From Chromatiaceae bacterium (lineage in GTDB: Bacteria; Pseudomonadota; Gammaproteobacteria; Chromatiales; Chromatiaceae), in contig REDK01000093.1 of NCBI GenBank assembly GCA_007693535.1, positions 1-64,000 of the forward strand: a stretch of DNA of 64,000 nucleotides, written 5' to 3'. The position numbers and the translations under genes were made by a program. Positions 8,183 through 16,928 of the stretch are shown here, piece after piece; position 1 is the first letter of the stretch; every line of letters starts with the position of its first letter. A model generated the notes under the pieces. That model worked only from the letters and a program-made list of their open reading frames with translations. It was not told the DNA's origin and searched no databases.

Positions 8183-8677
8183 ATGCGTCACCTCTCGACC
8201 CTGTTGACCGCCGCCATACTGGCCGCCACGCTAAGCGTCGCCGGGCCGGCCGCTGCCTTCACGCTGGAGGAGTTCGAGTTCGACAGCCCACAACAACAGG
8301 CCGCCTTCCGCGACCTGATCGGCAAGCTGCGCTGTCTGGTCTGCCAGAACGAATCGCTGGCCGGCTCCCGCGCCGAACTCGCCCAAGACCTGCGTAACGA
8401 GGTCTATAAGATGCTGCGGGCCGGCACCTCCGAGGAGGCGATCCTGGACTTCCTGGTCGCCCGCTATGGCGACTTTGTCCTCTACGAGCCGCCGCTGAAA
8501 CCCTCGACCTATCTCCTTTGGTACGGGCCGTTCGCCCTGCTGGGACTCGGCGCGCTGGTGCTCGGTGGCGTCATCTGGCACCGCCGGTCGCGCCCGGAGC
8601 AGCCGATCAGCGCCGCCGAACGCCAACGCCTACAGGACTTGCTGGCCGCCGATGGCGGCCCCCAGGACCCCGCATGA
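8183..8677 (+). CDS. ccmH: Cytochrome c maturation protein CcmH (CycL)
   Basis: 164 residues. It has an N-terminal signal sequence (about 1-25), the redox motif LRCLVCQNESLAGSRA with C51 and C54, then a C-terminal membrane helix (about 108-130). CcmH reduces apocytochrome disulfides and holds the substrate for CcmF. This is the short CcmH form; the TPR part is the separate CcmI encoded next. The 3' end overlaps the ccmI start by four bases (ATGA). A 100-base spacer precedes it. Confidence 0.95.
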   Translation: MRHLSTLLTAAILAATLSVAGPAAAFTLEEFEFDSPQQQAAFRDLIGKLRCLVCQNESLAGSRAELAQDLRNEVYKMLRAGTSEEAILDFLVARYGDFVLYEPPLKPSTYLLWYGPFALLGLGALVLGGVIWHRRSRPEQPISAAERQRLQDLLAADGGPQDPA

Positions 8678-10140
8678 CCACCTTTCTAATCCTCGCCGCC
8701 GGGCTGGCCGCGCTGGCGCTGCTGTTCATCCTGATCCCGCTGCTAGCCCCGCCCCCCGCCGCTGGGATCGCGCCGGAACAGCTCAATCTGGCCCTGTTCA
8801 GGCAGCAACTGGCGGAACTAGACGCCGATCTGGCCAACGGCAAGCTGGACCAAACCCGCTACGAAGCCGCCCGCGCCGACCTGGAACGCGCTGCCCTGCA
8901 TGATCTGGCGCCCCCCTCCCCGGCGGCCGCTCCCGGCACGCATCCCGCCCCTGCTGCCGACGATCGGCAGGTACGCTGGGTAGTGCGGGGCATCCCGCTC
9001 AGCCCAGCGCGGCTGACCAACTGGGGCCTGGGGCTGGGGGTCCCGCTACTGGCCCTGGGGCTCTATCTGGGCCTGGGCGATGCAGGCATGATCGGTCGTA
9101 TGGCGACCGCACCGCAGTTGGCCGCGGTGACCGGTCATGGCGAGGGCGGCTCCGAACTGCCGCCGCTGGATGTGCTGGTGGCACGGCTGGAGCAGCGCAT
9201 GACCGAGGCCCCGGACGATGCGCAGGGCTGGGTCATGCTTGGGCGGACCTATTTCGCACTGCGCGACGCCGCCAACGCCGAACGGGCACTGGGCCGTGCC
9301 TATGCCCTGACCCCCAGGGATCCAGAGGTGATCCTGGCCTATGCCGAGAGCATCGCCGCCAACCATGACAACGATCTGACCGGGCGCCCAGCCGAATTGG
9401 TCAGCGAGGTGCTGGCCATGGACCGGGAGCATGTCACCGCCCGTTGGCTGGCCGGCATGGCCGCCTTTCAGCGCGGCCAGTACCAGAGCGCTGCACGGGC
9501 CTGGCAGCAAGTGCTGGCGCAGATCGATCCCGCCAGCGAGGATGCCGGCGAGTTGCGCGCGTTGATCGCCGAGGCGCAGACGCGCGCCGGCATCCCGGTC
9601 AGCCTTGCCGCCGCGCCCGCGACCGCGGCTGACGTGAATGCAGCAGCGGCACCGCCAGCGGCGGTCGCGGCTGGTGGCCCGGAGGCACCAGCCGCTGCCG
9701 ATGAAGCGGAGGCTCCGGCTGCCGCTGATCAGGCTGGCAACGGTCAGGCCGCTAACGATCAGGCCAGTAACGATCAGGCCGGCGGCGGTCCGACCATCGA
9801 GGTCAGCGTCAGCTTGGCCCCGGCGCTGGCCGCCGACCTGCCGCCGCAGGCCACCGTCTTCGTCTACGCCAAGGCCGCCGCCGGCCCGCCCATGCCGCTG
9901 GCGGTGCAGCGGGCCACGGTGGCGGACCTGCCGCTGACCGTCCAACTGGATGACAGCATGGCCATGCTGCCGACCCTGCGCCTGTCGGCCTTCCCCGAGG
10001 TCATCGTCGGTGCCCGCATCAGCCGTAGCGGTCAGGCAACCCCGCAACCCGGCGATCTGGAGGGCGAGACCGCCCCGCTCACTACTGCAGACAGTCCGCA
10101 GGTGACGGTGCTGATCGACCAGGTGCGTGGCGACGACTGA
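8674..10140 (+). CDS. ccmI: Cytochrome c maturation protein CcmI (CycH), TPR apocytochrome chaperone
   Basis: 488 residues. N-terminal part with two membrane helices (about 2-24 and 113-133) separated by a cytoplasmic leucine-zipper-like stretch (LNLALFRQQLAELDADLANG). A periplasmic TPR domain follows (about 170-310; DAQGWVMLGRTYFALRDAANAERALGRAY is one repeat), then an Ala/Asn/Gln linker and a C-terminal beta domain of the CcmI type (from about 375). It presents apocytochrome to CcmFH. The linker contains repeated QA-N-D-QA units encoded by a short tandem DNA repeat near 9725-9785. Last gene of the ccm operon. Confidence 0.92.
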   Translation: MTTFLILAAGLAALALLFILIPLLAPPPAAGIAPEQLNLALFRQQLAELDADLANGKLDQTRYEAARADLERAALHDLAPPSPAAAPGTHPAPAADDRQVRWVVRGIPLSPARLTNWGLGLGVPLLALGLYLGLGDAGMIGRMATAPQLAAVTGHGEGGSELPPLDVLVARLEQRMTEAPDDAQGWVMLGRTYFALRDAANAERALGRAYALTPRDPEVILAYAESIAANHDNDLTGRPAELVSEVLAMDREHVTARWLAGMAAFQRGQYQSAARAWQQVLAQIDPASEDAGELRALIAEAQTRAGIPVSLAAAPATAADVNAAAAPPAAVAAGGPEAPAAADEAEAPAAADQAGNGQAANDQASNDQAGGGPTIEVSVSLAPALAADLPPQATVFVYAKAAAGPPMPLAVQRATVADLPLTVQLDDSMAMLPTLRLSAFPEVIVGARISRSGQATPQPGDLEGETAPLTTADSPQVTVLIDQVRGDD

Positions 10141-10173
10141 GCTGCTACCGGGGCCGCGGCGGGCAGCGCCGCA

Positions 10174-10995
10174 TCAGGCCGGCCGGCCGGTCGCGGGCGG
10201 TCGCTGCGAATCGCCACCCTGGCAGTCAGGACACCAGTAGGTCGAGCGCGGTCGGACCCCGAGCAGCCCCCGGCGGATCGGCTGACCGCAGCGCAGGCAG
10301 GGCAGCCCGCGCCGACCATAGACCCATAGCCGGCCGCAGCCATCGCGAGGGTCGCGGGTCTGTCGCCGTCCTCCCCCTAGATTGGCCTGCAACAGGTCGG
10401 CGGCGCGGCGATAGAGCCCGAGCAGGGTCGCCGGCGGGGTCTCGCCCAGGGTCTGCCAGGGGTGACAGCCACCCAGGAACAGCACTTCGGACTTGTAGAC
10501 ATTGCCGATCCCGGCGGCGATGTGCTGATCGAGCAGCACATCCACCAGCAGGCTCGACGCCGGCAACGCGGCGACCCGTCCAAGCAGGCCGACGGGATCG
10601 ATACGCTCGGCGATGAGATCGGCGCCGAGCCGCTGCTGCTGATCGACCGCCCGCGGGCCGCCGCTGCACAGCCATTGCGCCGCGCGCGCATTGAAGCAGA
10701 CATAGAGCCAATCGCCGGCATCGATCAGGATCGAGGCCTGGCGAGCCGGTTTGTGCCAGCTCGCGCCCGGGCGATAGCGATGCCAGGCGCCATAGAGGCC
10801 GAGATGGCTGCGCAGTTCGCTGCCATCGGCAAAGCGGAAGGTCAGATGCTTGCCCTGACAAACCACCGCGCTGATCCGGCCGGTGCCGCGGGACGGCCCC
10901 AGGGCCGGATGGAGCCGCACCCCGGCCACGTCCCGACCGCGCAGGGCGGTATCCAGAAAGACCATGAGTTTATGGACCGTATCGCCCTCGGGCAT
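10174..10995 (-). CDS. nei: Fpg/Nei-family DNA glycosylase (endonuclease VIII type)
   Basis: 273 residues. Starts MPEGDTVHKL, the Nei-type N-terminus: Pro2 is the Schiff-base nucleophile and Glu3 the catalytic acid. It excises oxidised bases and nicks the abasic site. The lysine region is CQGKHLTFRF. The helix-two-turn-helix AAGIGNVYKSEVLF is at about 165-178. A zinc finger C-X2-C ... CPDC sits at the C-terminus (CLRCGQPI, YWCPDCQGG). MPEGD, rather than MPELPE, favours Nei/Nei2 over MutM. The ATG at 10995 is fixed by the catalytic N-terminus, since Pro2 must follow Met1. It converges on ccmI with a gap of only 33 bases. Confidence 0.9.
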   Translation of the reverse strand: MPEGDTVHKLMVFLDTALRGRDVAGVRLHPALGPSRGTGRISAVVCQGKHLTFRFADGSELRSHLGLYGAWHRYRPGASWHKPARQASILIDAGDWLYVCFNARAAQWLCSGGPRAVDQQQRLGADLIAERIDPVGLLGRVAALPASSLLVDVLLDQHIAAGIGNVYKSEVLFLGGCHPWQTLGETPPATLLGLYRRAADLLQANLGGGRRQTRDPRDGCGRLWVYGRRGLPCLRCGQPIRRGLLGVRPRSTYWCPDCQGGDSQRPPATGRPA

Positions 10996-11325
10996 CGCGC
11001 GTCCGCCTGCTTCTCGATGGATGGAGATTGGATGACCTGGGACCGCGGACAAGGCCGAGACCACCGGCGTCAGCGTAGCAGTCTGGTCGCACAGCGCCTG
11101 GGGATCTTCCGCGTTCTTCCTCGCGCCCAAGGGCCATCCGGGCGCGACCGGCAGTGCCCGGCAGCCTGCTAAGGCCTGCTGCAACCGGCTCGCGCTGCAT
11201 CCGGGTTCGCGATAGGTCGGTGCGCTCGACCGCACCGTCATCCGCTGCTGACGAAATCCGAGCCGGGCTGGCTATACTGAGGCACGGGCCCAGACCGCGG
11301 CCGCCTCATCTGCGCAGGAACCGGC
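10996..11325. other. Divergent promoter region between nei and vgrG
   Basis: 330 bases separate two divergently transcribed genes. On the + strand TATACT at 11273-11278 is a good -10 hexamer 48 bases before the vgrG start, but no matching -35 is at the right distance. A ribosome site AGGA is found about ten bases before the vgrG ATG. Nothing else stands out. Confidence 0.3.
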
Positions 11326-13449
11326 ATGCCTATCACTCAAGCCCATCGGACGCTCTCGGTCAACACGGTGCTCGGCGAAGATCGGCTCCTGCTGCGCCGC
11401 ATGCAGGTGCTGGAGCGCATCAGCACCCCGTTCGAGTACACCCTGACCCTGCTCAGCGAGGATCTGGAGATCGCCGCCGACGACCTGCTCGGCACCCCGG
11501 CGACCGTCGCCCTGCTCCGCAGCGACGGCGAGCGGCGCTTCTTCAACGGACTGATCAACCGCTTCTCGCAGGTCGGGTTCGACGGCAGCGATGCCATCTA
11601 CGAGGCGCGGCTGGTCCCCTGGCTGTGGTTCCTGTCGCGCACCGCGGACTGCCGCATCTTCCAGGCGCAGACGGTCCCGGACATCGTCACGGCGCTCTTC
11701 CGCGAGTATTCCTATACCGACTTCGACGAACGCCTGTCGCGCAGCTATACCCAACACGACTACTGCGTTCAGTATCGCGAGACCGCGCTCAATTTCATCA
11801 GCCGTCTGCTGGAGCAGGAAGGCATCTACTATTTTTTCGAACACAGCGACGGCAAACATACTCTGGTGCTCGGCGATGGCTATGGTGCCCACGCCCCGAT
11901 TGCTGGCTACGAGCAGGTGCCCTACTATCCGCCCACGGCAACCGGCCTGCGCGAGCGGGAGTGCCTGTGGGACTGGCAGGTGAGCAAGGAGGTCCGGCCC
12001 AATGCCTTCGCCCACAACTCGTTCGACTTCGAGTTGCCGCGCAAGGAGCTATTGAACCGGCGCACTGCCTCCAGACCAGCGGCACTCGGCGAGTTGGAAG
12101 TCTTCGATTTCCAGGGCGACTATACCGAACACAGCGACGGCGACAGCTATGCCGGGGTGCGCCTGGAGGAACAGCAGGCCGAACAGGAAACCGCCAGCGC
12201 CGCCGGTAATGCCCGCGGCCTCGCCTGCGGCGCCCTGTTCAGCCTCACCGACTACCGGCGCGACGATCAGAACCGCGAATACCTGATCCTCGGTACCCGT
12301 GCCGTCCTCAACTCCGACCTCCTCGGTTCCAGCGGCGAGCAGCCCGGCCCGATCTATCAGTGCGAGATCGTCGTGGTGGATGCGCAGGTGGCCTATCGGC
12401 CGGCCCGCATCACCCCAAAACCGGTGGTACAGGGGCCGCAGACCGCAATCGTGGTCGGGCCGTCGGGGTCCGAGATCTGGACCGATAAGTTCGCCCGCGT
12501 CAAGGTGCTGTTCCACTGGGATCGCTATGGTGCCGGCGACGAGAACAGCTCCTGCTGGATGCGCGTGGCCCAGGTCTGGGCCGGCAAGGGCTGGGGCGGC
12601 CTGATGATCCCGCGCGTGGGCCAGGAGGTCATCGTCGATTTTCTCGAAGGCGACCCCGATCAGCCGATTGTCACCGGGCGCGTCTACAACGGCGATTGCG
12701 TCACCCCCTACCAACTGCCGGACGCGGCCACCAAGACCACGCTCAAGAGCAGCACCAGTACCGGCGGCGGCGGTTTCAATGAACTGCGCTTCGAGGACAA
12801 GGCCGGTGAAGAACAGATCTTCATGCACGCCGAGCGCAATCATGATCTGCGGGTCAAGCAGGACGCCTTCGAATGGATCGGCAATGAGCGCCACCTGATC
12901 GTCGGCAGCGATCAGTTCGAGGAGGTCAAGGGCGACAAGCATCTCAAGATCGGCGGCGACCAGAACGAGAAGGTTACCGGCACCGTCTCGCTCGATGCCG
13001 GCATGGACCTGCAGCAGAAGGTGGGCATGAAGCATGGCCTCGACGCCGGTATGGAGATCCATCTCAAGGCCGGCATGAATGTCGTCATCGAGGCTGGCAT
13101 GAGTGTCACCCTCAAGGCCGGCGGCGGCTTCATCGTCGTGGGTCCTTCGGGGGTGACCATCTCCGGGACACCGGTGCTGATCAACAGCGGCGGCAGTGCC
13201 ATGTCCGGGTCCGGCGCCAGTCCAAGCGCCCCCACTGCCCCCAAGGCGGCCGACGACGCACAACCGGGACAGGTCTCCGAGGTCGTCGCCCGCACCCCAC
13301 CGCCACCGCCAGCGCCACCGGCGTCAATCGACGTGAAGGCGATCACCAACCCCCAGGCCCGGACCCTGATCGCGGCGGCAGAGAGCGGCACCCCCTTTTG
13401 CGAGCAATGTGCCGCTGCCGCGGCCCAGCGCGCGCAGGGTGGCAGGTAG
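11326..13449 (+). CDS. vgrG: Type VI secretion tip protein VgrG
   Basis: 707 residues. VgrG trimers cap the Hcp tube of the T6SS and carry effectors. The gp27-like domain spans about 1-370 (opening RTLSVNTVLGEDRLLLRRMQ; SRLLEQEGIYYFFEH at about 160-175). The gp5-like OB domain follows (about 385-470; RVKVLFHWDRYG, WMRVAQVWAGKGWGGLMIPR, GQEVIVDFLEGDPDQPIVTG). A beta-helix of repeated strands (about 520-610) runs through repeated AGM units. A Pro-rich linker (PPPPPAPP) leads to a C-terminal tail with FCEQC (near 690), likely the site for adaptor or cargo contact. The DUF4123 and DUF4280 genes follow. No other T6SS structural gene is in the window. Confidence 0.95.
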   Translation: MPITQAHRTLSVNTVLGEDRLLLRRMQVLERISTPFEYTLTLLSEDLEIAADDLLGTPATVALLRSDGERRFFNGLINRFSQVGFDGSDAIYEARLVPWLWFLSRTADCRIFQAQTVPDIVTALFREYSYTDFDERLSRSYTQHDYCVQYRETALNFISRLLEQEGIYYFFEHSDGKHTLVLGDGYGAHAPIAGYEQVPYYPPTATGLRERECLWDWQVSKEVRPNAFAHNSFDFELPRKELLNRRTASRPAALGELEVFDFQGDYTEHSDGDSYAGVRLEEQQAEQETASAAGNARGLACGALFSLTDYRRDDQNREYLILGTRAVLNSDLLGSSGEQPGPIYQCEIVVVDAQVAYRPARITPKPVVQGPQTAIVVGPSGSEIWTDKFARVKVLFHWDRYGAGDENSSCWMRVAQVWAGKGWGGLMIPRVGQEVIVDFLEGDPDQPIVTGRVYNGDCVTPYQLPDAATKTTLKSSTSTGGGGFNELRFEDKAGEEQIFMHAERNHDLRVKQDAFEWIGNERHLIVGSDQFEEVKGDKHLKIGGDQNEKVTGTVSLDAGMDLQQKVGMKHGLDAGMEIHLKAGMNVVIEAGMSVTLKAGGGFIVVGPSGVTISGTPVLINSGGSAMSGSGASPSAPTAPKAADDAQPGQVSEVVARTPPPPPAPPASIDVKAITNPQARTLIAAAESGTPFCEQCAAAAAQRAQGGR

Positions 13450-13604
13450 GTTTCAAAGTCAATCGGCCCGACGATCGGTTCGTCGGATGCGCGCCGCAAC
13501 CCTGGCCAGGTGGGTCCGCGGGTTCGGCACCGCACCAGCAGCAGACGCGCCGCCAGCGCCGCCGTGCGCGGCACATCCCATCACGACCGACCGGGAGTCC
13601 CGCC

Positions 13605-14207
13605 GTGGATCAGACCGACAGCCTCGTACTCAAGCGACAACTCCTGGCCGGGGGGGAGTTGCTCTATGCAGTGTTCGACGGTGCCTCCTTGAGCAATCTG
13701 CCGGCGCTCCTGGCCCAGCACAGCAGCACCTATGTCTGCCTGCTGCGCGGGGAACTGGACCCGGAACTGGCCCAAGTCGCCCCCTATCTGACCGCCTTAC
13801 CGGAGGATTCAGCCTTGCTCGATCTCGTCCTCAGCCGTGGCCTGGGTCAGCACTGGGGCATCCTGATCCAATCCGCGGCCGACTTCCGCACTCTGCGTAT
13901 GCATTGCCGCGGGGCCCTATCGGTCTGGGACGAGACCGGCCGGCCGCTGTTCTTTCGCTACTACGATCCGCGCGTCCTGCGCGTCTTTCTCCCGACCTGC
14001 AACGCGGCCGATCTGCGCGCCCTGTTCGGCCCGATCAGCGCCTATTACGCCGAAGACGAGACCGCTAAAGGCCTGCTGCGCTTCACCCTGGGGGCCGAAG
14101 ACACCCTCACTTCGCGCTTGCTAACGGGCACCGCCTCGCCACTCGCCGCGGCAGCCACCGTCCAGCCGGCATCGCCGACCTCGTCACCATCGACCGTATC
14201 CAACTGA
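13605..14207 (+). CDS. DUF4123 T6SS effector adaptor/chaperone
   Basis: 200 residues with a GTG start preceded by GGGAG eight bases upstream. DUF4123 proteins (Tap/TEC type) bind a specific effector and load it onto VgrG. Recognisable family pieces are YAVFDGASLSNLPALL near the N-terminus, the LLDLVLSRGLGQHWGILIQS segment, LRMHCRGALSVWDETGRPLFFRYYDPRVLRVFLPTC (about 105-140, the most conserved part) and LFGPISAYYAED. A Ser/Thr/Pro-rich tail ends the protein. It lies 155 bases after vgrG and 11 bases before the DUF4280 gene, so the three are probably co-transcribed. A dedicated effector would be expected nearby but is not evident. Confidence 0.85.
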   Translation: MDQTDSLVLKRQLLAGGELLYAVFDGASLSNLPALLAQHSSTYVCLLRGELDPELAQVAPYLTALPEDSALLDLVLSRGLGQHWGILIQSAADFRTLRMHCRGALSVWDETGRPLFFRYYDPRVLRVFLPTCNAADLRALFGPISAYYAEDETAKGLLRFTLGAEDTLTSRLLTGTASPLAAAATVQPASPTSSPSTVSN

Positions 14208-14218
14208 GGGAGGCACTC

Positions 14219-14608
14219 ATGCCGATGCACGTCTGCCTTGGGGCCACGCTGCAATGCAGCTTCGGCCTCGCTCCGAGCACCCTCGTGGTGCTGCCGGACA
14301 AGATGACGAACACCAGCTTCGTGCCCGCAGCCAACATCATGGACCACAAGCCGCTGGTCAACATCATGCCGTTCGGGGCCTGCACCACGCTGTCGAATCC
14401 GGCCGTCGCCGCTGCCACCTCGGCCGCCATGGGGGTATTGACCCCGGTGCCCTGCGTCCCGGTCACGCCGGCGCCCTGGGCCCCGGGCGCACCCACCGTG
14501 ATCCTCGGCCATCTGCCGGCCCTCAACAACACCTCCACCCTGATGTGCACCTGGGGCGGGGTCATCACGGTGGTCAACCCAGGGCAAGCCACCGAGCAGA
14601 TTCCCTGA
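14219..14608 (+). CDS. DUF4280 PAAR-like protein
   Basis: 129 residues. DUF4280 is a PAAR-like family encoded beside vgrG. Such proteins sharpen the VgrG spike and may carry a toxin domain. Features seen: VCLGATLQCSFGLAPSTLVV (about 4-23), NIMDHKPLVNIMPFGAC (about 40-56), ATSAAMGVLTPVPCVPVTPA (about 66-85) and LMCTWGGVITVVNPGQ at the end. The paired cysteines at each motif are typical. The protein stops just after the spike domain, so there is no fused toxin. It has a strong GGGAGG ribosome site. Confidence 0.88.
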   Translation: MPMHVCLGATLQCSFGLAPSTLVVLPDKMTNTSFVPAANIMDHKPLVNIMPFGACTTLSNPAVAAATSAAMGVLTPVPCVPVTPAPWAPGAPTVILGHLPALNNTSTLMCTWGGVITVVNPGQATEQIP

Positions 14609-14650
14609 CTGAGAGGCAATGAACGCGGGGCGGAGTGGTCGCGAACAGCG

Positions 14651-14712
14651 CTGAGACGGCAAGCAGCCAGGTTGGGCTACCCCGAGACATGTCTCATGGG
14701 TGTCCGTCTCAG
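14651..14712. terminator. Nested inverted repeats between convergent genes
   Basis: An outer pair CTGAGACGG (14651-14659) / CCGTCTCAG (14704-14712) encloses the perfect palindrome GAGACATGTCTC (14684-14695). It sits in the 117-base gap between the + strand T6SS cassette and the - strand lipoprotein. It could be a bidirectional transcription stop or a regulator site. There is no T-run, so a classical intrinsic terminator is not assured. Confidence 0.4.
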
Positions 14713-14725
14713 GCAACAGGGAAAA

Positions 14726-15286
14726 TCAGAACGCCCCGCCACCGACCACCGCCACCAGCCGGTCGATCTCGTCCAGGTCACGCTGGATCGCCTGCGAACG
14801 GGCGCGCAGGTCTGTGACTGGCTGCTCATCCGGGCGCACCCCCTGCAGGGTACCGCGGGTGCTTGCCACTCGGGCCTGGGCCTGCTCCAGCCGGCGCAGA
14901 TCGGCCTGGCGACGTTGCGCCTGCAACGCCACCCGTTGCCGGGCGATACGCTGCTCCAGCGCCGCCAGCCGGGCATTGGCCTGTTGCAGTTCGGCCTGGA
15001 CCTCGGCGCGCTCCTGCTGCAGTGCACGCGCCTCGGCCTGCAGTCGCTGCTGGGCATCCAGTTCGCCGCGGTAGCTTGTCTCGCGCTCATCGATGCGCCG
15101 CTGATAGCCGCCACCAGCGAGACCAACAACACCGCTGACGAAGCCGCCATCGCGGGGATCGGGGCTGGTGGCACAGCCAGCGAGCGCGGGCCCAACCAAG
15201 GCGAGCAGCGCCTGGAGGCAAGCGCTGACGCATCGAGGCCGCCAACCGGTCAGGCGACGATGCGCCGGCATATCGATCAGGGCCAT
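14726..15286 (-). CDS. Predicted coiled-coil lipoprotein
   Basis: 186 residues; function unknown. After a basic N-terminus, a hydrophobic stretch (LQALLALVGPALAGC) ends in a canonical lipobox LAGC with C38 as the lipidated cysteine. A short Gly-rich strip follows (GGFVSGVVGLAGGG), then a long Gln/Arg/Ala coiled coil (about 65-175; QQRLQAEARALQQERAEVQ, IARQRVALQAQRRQAD). The product is most likely anchored in the outer membrane with a rod in the periplasm. It is the downstream partner of the next lipoprotein gene and converges on the T6SS cassette. A role as an immunity or envelope-spacing protein is only a guess. Confidence 0.7.
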   Translation of the reverse strand: MALIDMPAHRRLTGWRPRCVSACLQALLALVGPALAGCATSPDPRDGGFVSGVVGLAGGGYQRRIDERETSYRGELDAQQRLQAEARALQQERAEVQAELQQANARLAALEQRIARQRVALQAQRRQADLRRLEQAQARVASTRGTLQGVRPDEQPVTDLRARSQAIQRDLDEIDRLVAVVGGGAF

Positions 15287-15343
15287 AGGGAATACGCCTT
15301 ATTGTTGGTATCGGTTGCAAACCGCACCGGCAGCAGGGCGGTA

Positions 15344-16141
15344 TCAGGCGACCTCGATGCTCTCGGCGAGGGCGTCGAGCGTGCGGAGGTTGCGATTGAA
15401 GGCATCGAGTTCCTGCTGCAGGCCATCGGCCCCGGGATTGGTGCGGCGAAACTCGCGCACTGCCCCCTGATACATCGCCTGCTTCTCCCGTGCCCCGGCA
15501 CTTGCCTGGGCAATCACCATGCGGTTTTCGCTAGCACGCCGCTGGGCTGCGGCCAATTCCGCCGCGGTTGCCTGCCCCTGGCGCTGGCGGGCACGAACCG
15601 CGGCCAGGCGGCGACGATCCTCGGCGATCACCTCGCGCACACTGACGATGAAAGCCTCGGTGCGGGTATTGTCCTCACGCAGATCGGCAATCATCGCCTC
15701 CAGTTGATCCTCCTGTTTGCTGTAGCGCTGCTGCACGTGGGCCAGATAGGCACCGGCCAGGCCGCCAGCCGCAGCGCCGATCATGGCCTTCTGCAATACG
15801 TCCTTGGCCTTGTCCCCCCGCAGCACCCCCCACAGGGCGCCCGCGCCCGCGCCGATCAGCGCCCCCTCCCAGACCGTCCGATGAAAGGCCTGTCCTTGGT
15901 CACGCAGCCGCCGCTCGGCCGAGGTCAGGGTGGCGCCTTCCATACCCGTGGCCCGATCCGTAGCAGGGCTACGCGCGACAGGCGCCGCCCCCGGCTGCGC
16001 CTGCAGGTTTGTCGGCAGCGTCGCGGCCCAGCGACTTGCCTGCTGGAGATCTCCAGTGGTGACACAGGATTGCGTCAGCACCGCAATCAGCAACAACGAA
16101 CAACGTTTTGCCAGATGCGTCCGATTCGATTGCGCATGCAT
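15344..16141 (-). CDS. Predicted glycine-zipper coiled-coil lipoprotein
   Basis: 265 residues; function unknown. The N-terminal signal (CSLLLIAVLTQSC) ends at C26 with a poor but possible lipobox. Two glycine-zipper hairpins lie at about 94-108 (ALIGAGAGALWGVLRG) and 119-134 (AMIGAAAGGLAGAYLA), a motif seen in envelope-inserting proteins. A coiled coil of about 80 residues follows (138-215). The ATG at 16141 is preferred because AGGTG lies seven bases upstream; a GTG nine bases earlier is also in frame. It is 57 bases upstream of the other coiled-coil lipoprotein in one unit, and the two share the same layout (lipobox, Gly-rich strip, coiled coil). Confidence 0.72.
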   Translation of the reverse strand: MHAQSNRTHLAKRCSLLLIAVLTQSCVTTGDLQQASRWAATLPTNLQAQPGAAPVARSPATDRATGMEGATLTSAERRLRDQGQAFHRTVWEGALIGAGAGALWGVLRGDKAKDVLQKAMIGAAAGGLAGAYLAHVQQRYSKQEDQLEAMIADLREDNTRTEAFIVSVREVIAEDRRRLAAVRARQRQGQATAAELAAAQRRASENRMVIAQASAGAREKQAMYQGAVREFRRTNPGADGLQQELDAFNRNLRTLDALAESIEVA

Positions 16142-16928
16142 GTCTTGCACCTGCTGGCTAGCGGCGAAACCCGCAGCATACCCTTGCTCACAGGATATAA
16201 GTCAGGCGTAGCCCTAGCACCCGGCCTCATCCGACACCAGCACCGACTACTCTGTCGAACCGCCGCGTCTGGTCTTCGGGATGCGCCCCGCATTAGATCC
16301 TCATCTCAGAATACACCATGACGGACTCACCGCCAGCGCCGCGCCACGGCCGCCTGGCGGCCACCTGCGCCGGGTTTGCCGACCGGTGATTCGGCAGACG
16401 CGCACTGGCCCAGGCCTCTGTAGGGCCGGCCAACGACTGCATCTGCCAAGCCACCGCGCTGCGCTTCAGTGTCCCGAGCCTCGACAACCTGACCAAGAGC
16501 CGTGCGGCAACGGTTGAAAAACGCGGGAGAGCACGGCCCGCGGATCAACTGGCTGCCGCGGGGATACCAAAGAACAGGCAGGAGTGGAAGCTCTGGTGCT
16601 GCGCCAGCGCACCAGCAAACAGGTTGGTTATCGCACCCACCGGAGCGCGCCGCGGCCATCTTCAGCAGCGGACTCAGGCTGGCCTTGACCGCGCTCGCAA
16701 GCCGGCGCGGCTAGCCCGCAGGGGAACGACTATCGCAGGTTCGGGACCCCGGCTGCAGCCGCTTCACCTCAGCAGTGCAGCGACCTCCTCACGCCCGGCC
16801 CCTGAGCCCAAAGGGGAGCCGGCCGTCCCGGCAGCGGCGCCCGCGACGGCGTCTCCCTTGCACCAACTCTCCACCGCGCTTAGGCTTTCCAAGATCGGTG
16901 CAAGTATTCGGCAGAGAGAGGTCAGGCG
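16142..16928. other. Gap without recognisable gene
   Basis: About 790 bases. Short open frames on the + strand (for example 16318-16385 and 16430-16720) break by stops and frameshifts and resemble no family I know. The last 30 bases carry the GAGAGAGG ribosome site of the next gene. It may contain eroded coding sequence and the promoter of the lipoprotein pair. Confidence 0.4.

Noticed and set aside
9725..9785. Short tandem repeat as a possible CRISPR-like array
   Set aside because: It encodes the repeated QA-N-D-QA linker of CcmI in frame and has no spacers. No CRISPR-type repeat-spacer pattern was seen anywhere.
12049..13263. A 404-residue open frame on the - strand
   Set aside because: It is antisense to vgrG; the composition mirrors the VgrG codons.
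14672..16321. A 549-residue open frame on the + strand
   Set aside because: It is antisense to the two lipoprotein genes, which have lipoboxes, coiled coils and, for the longer one, a ribosome site. The translation shows no family features.
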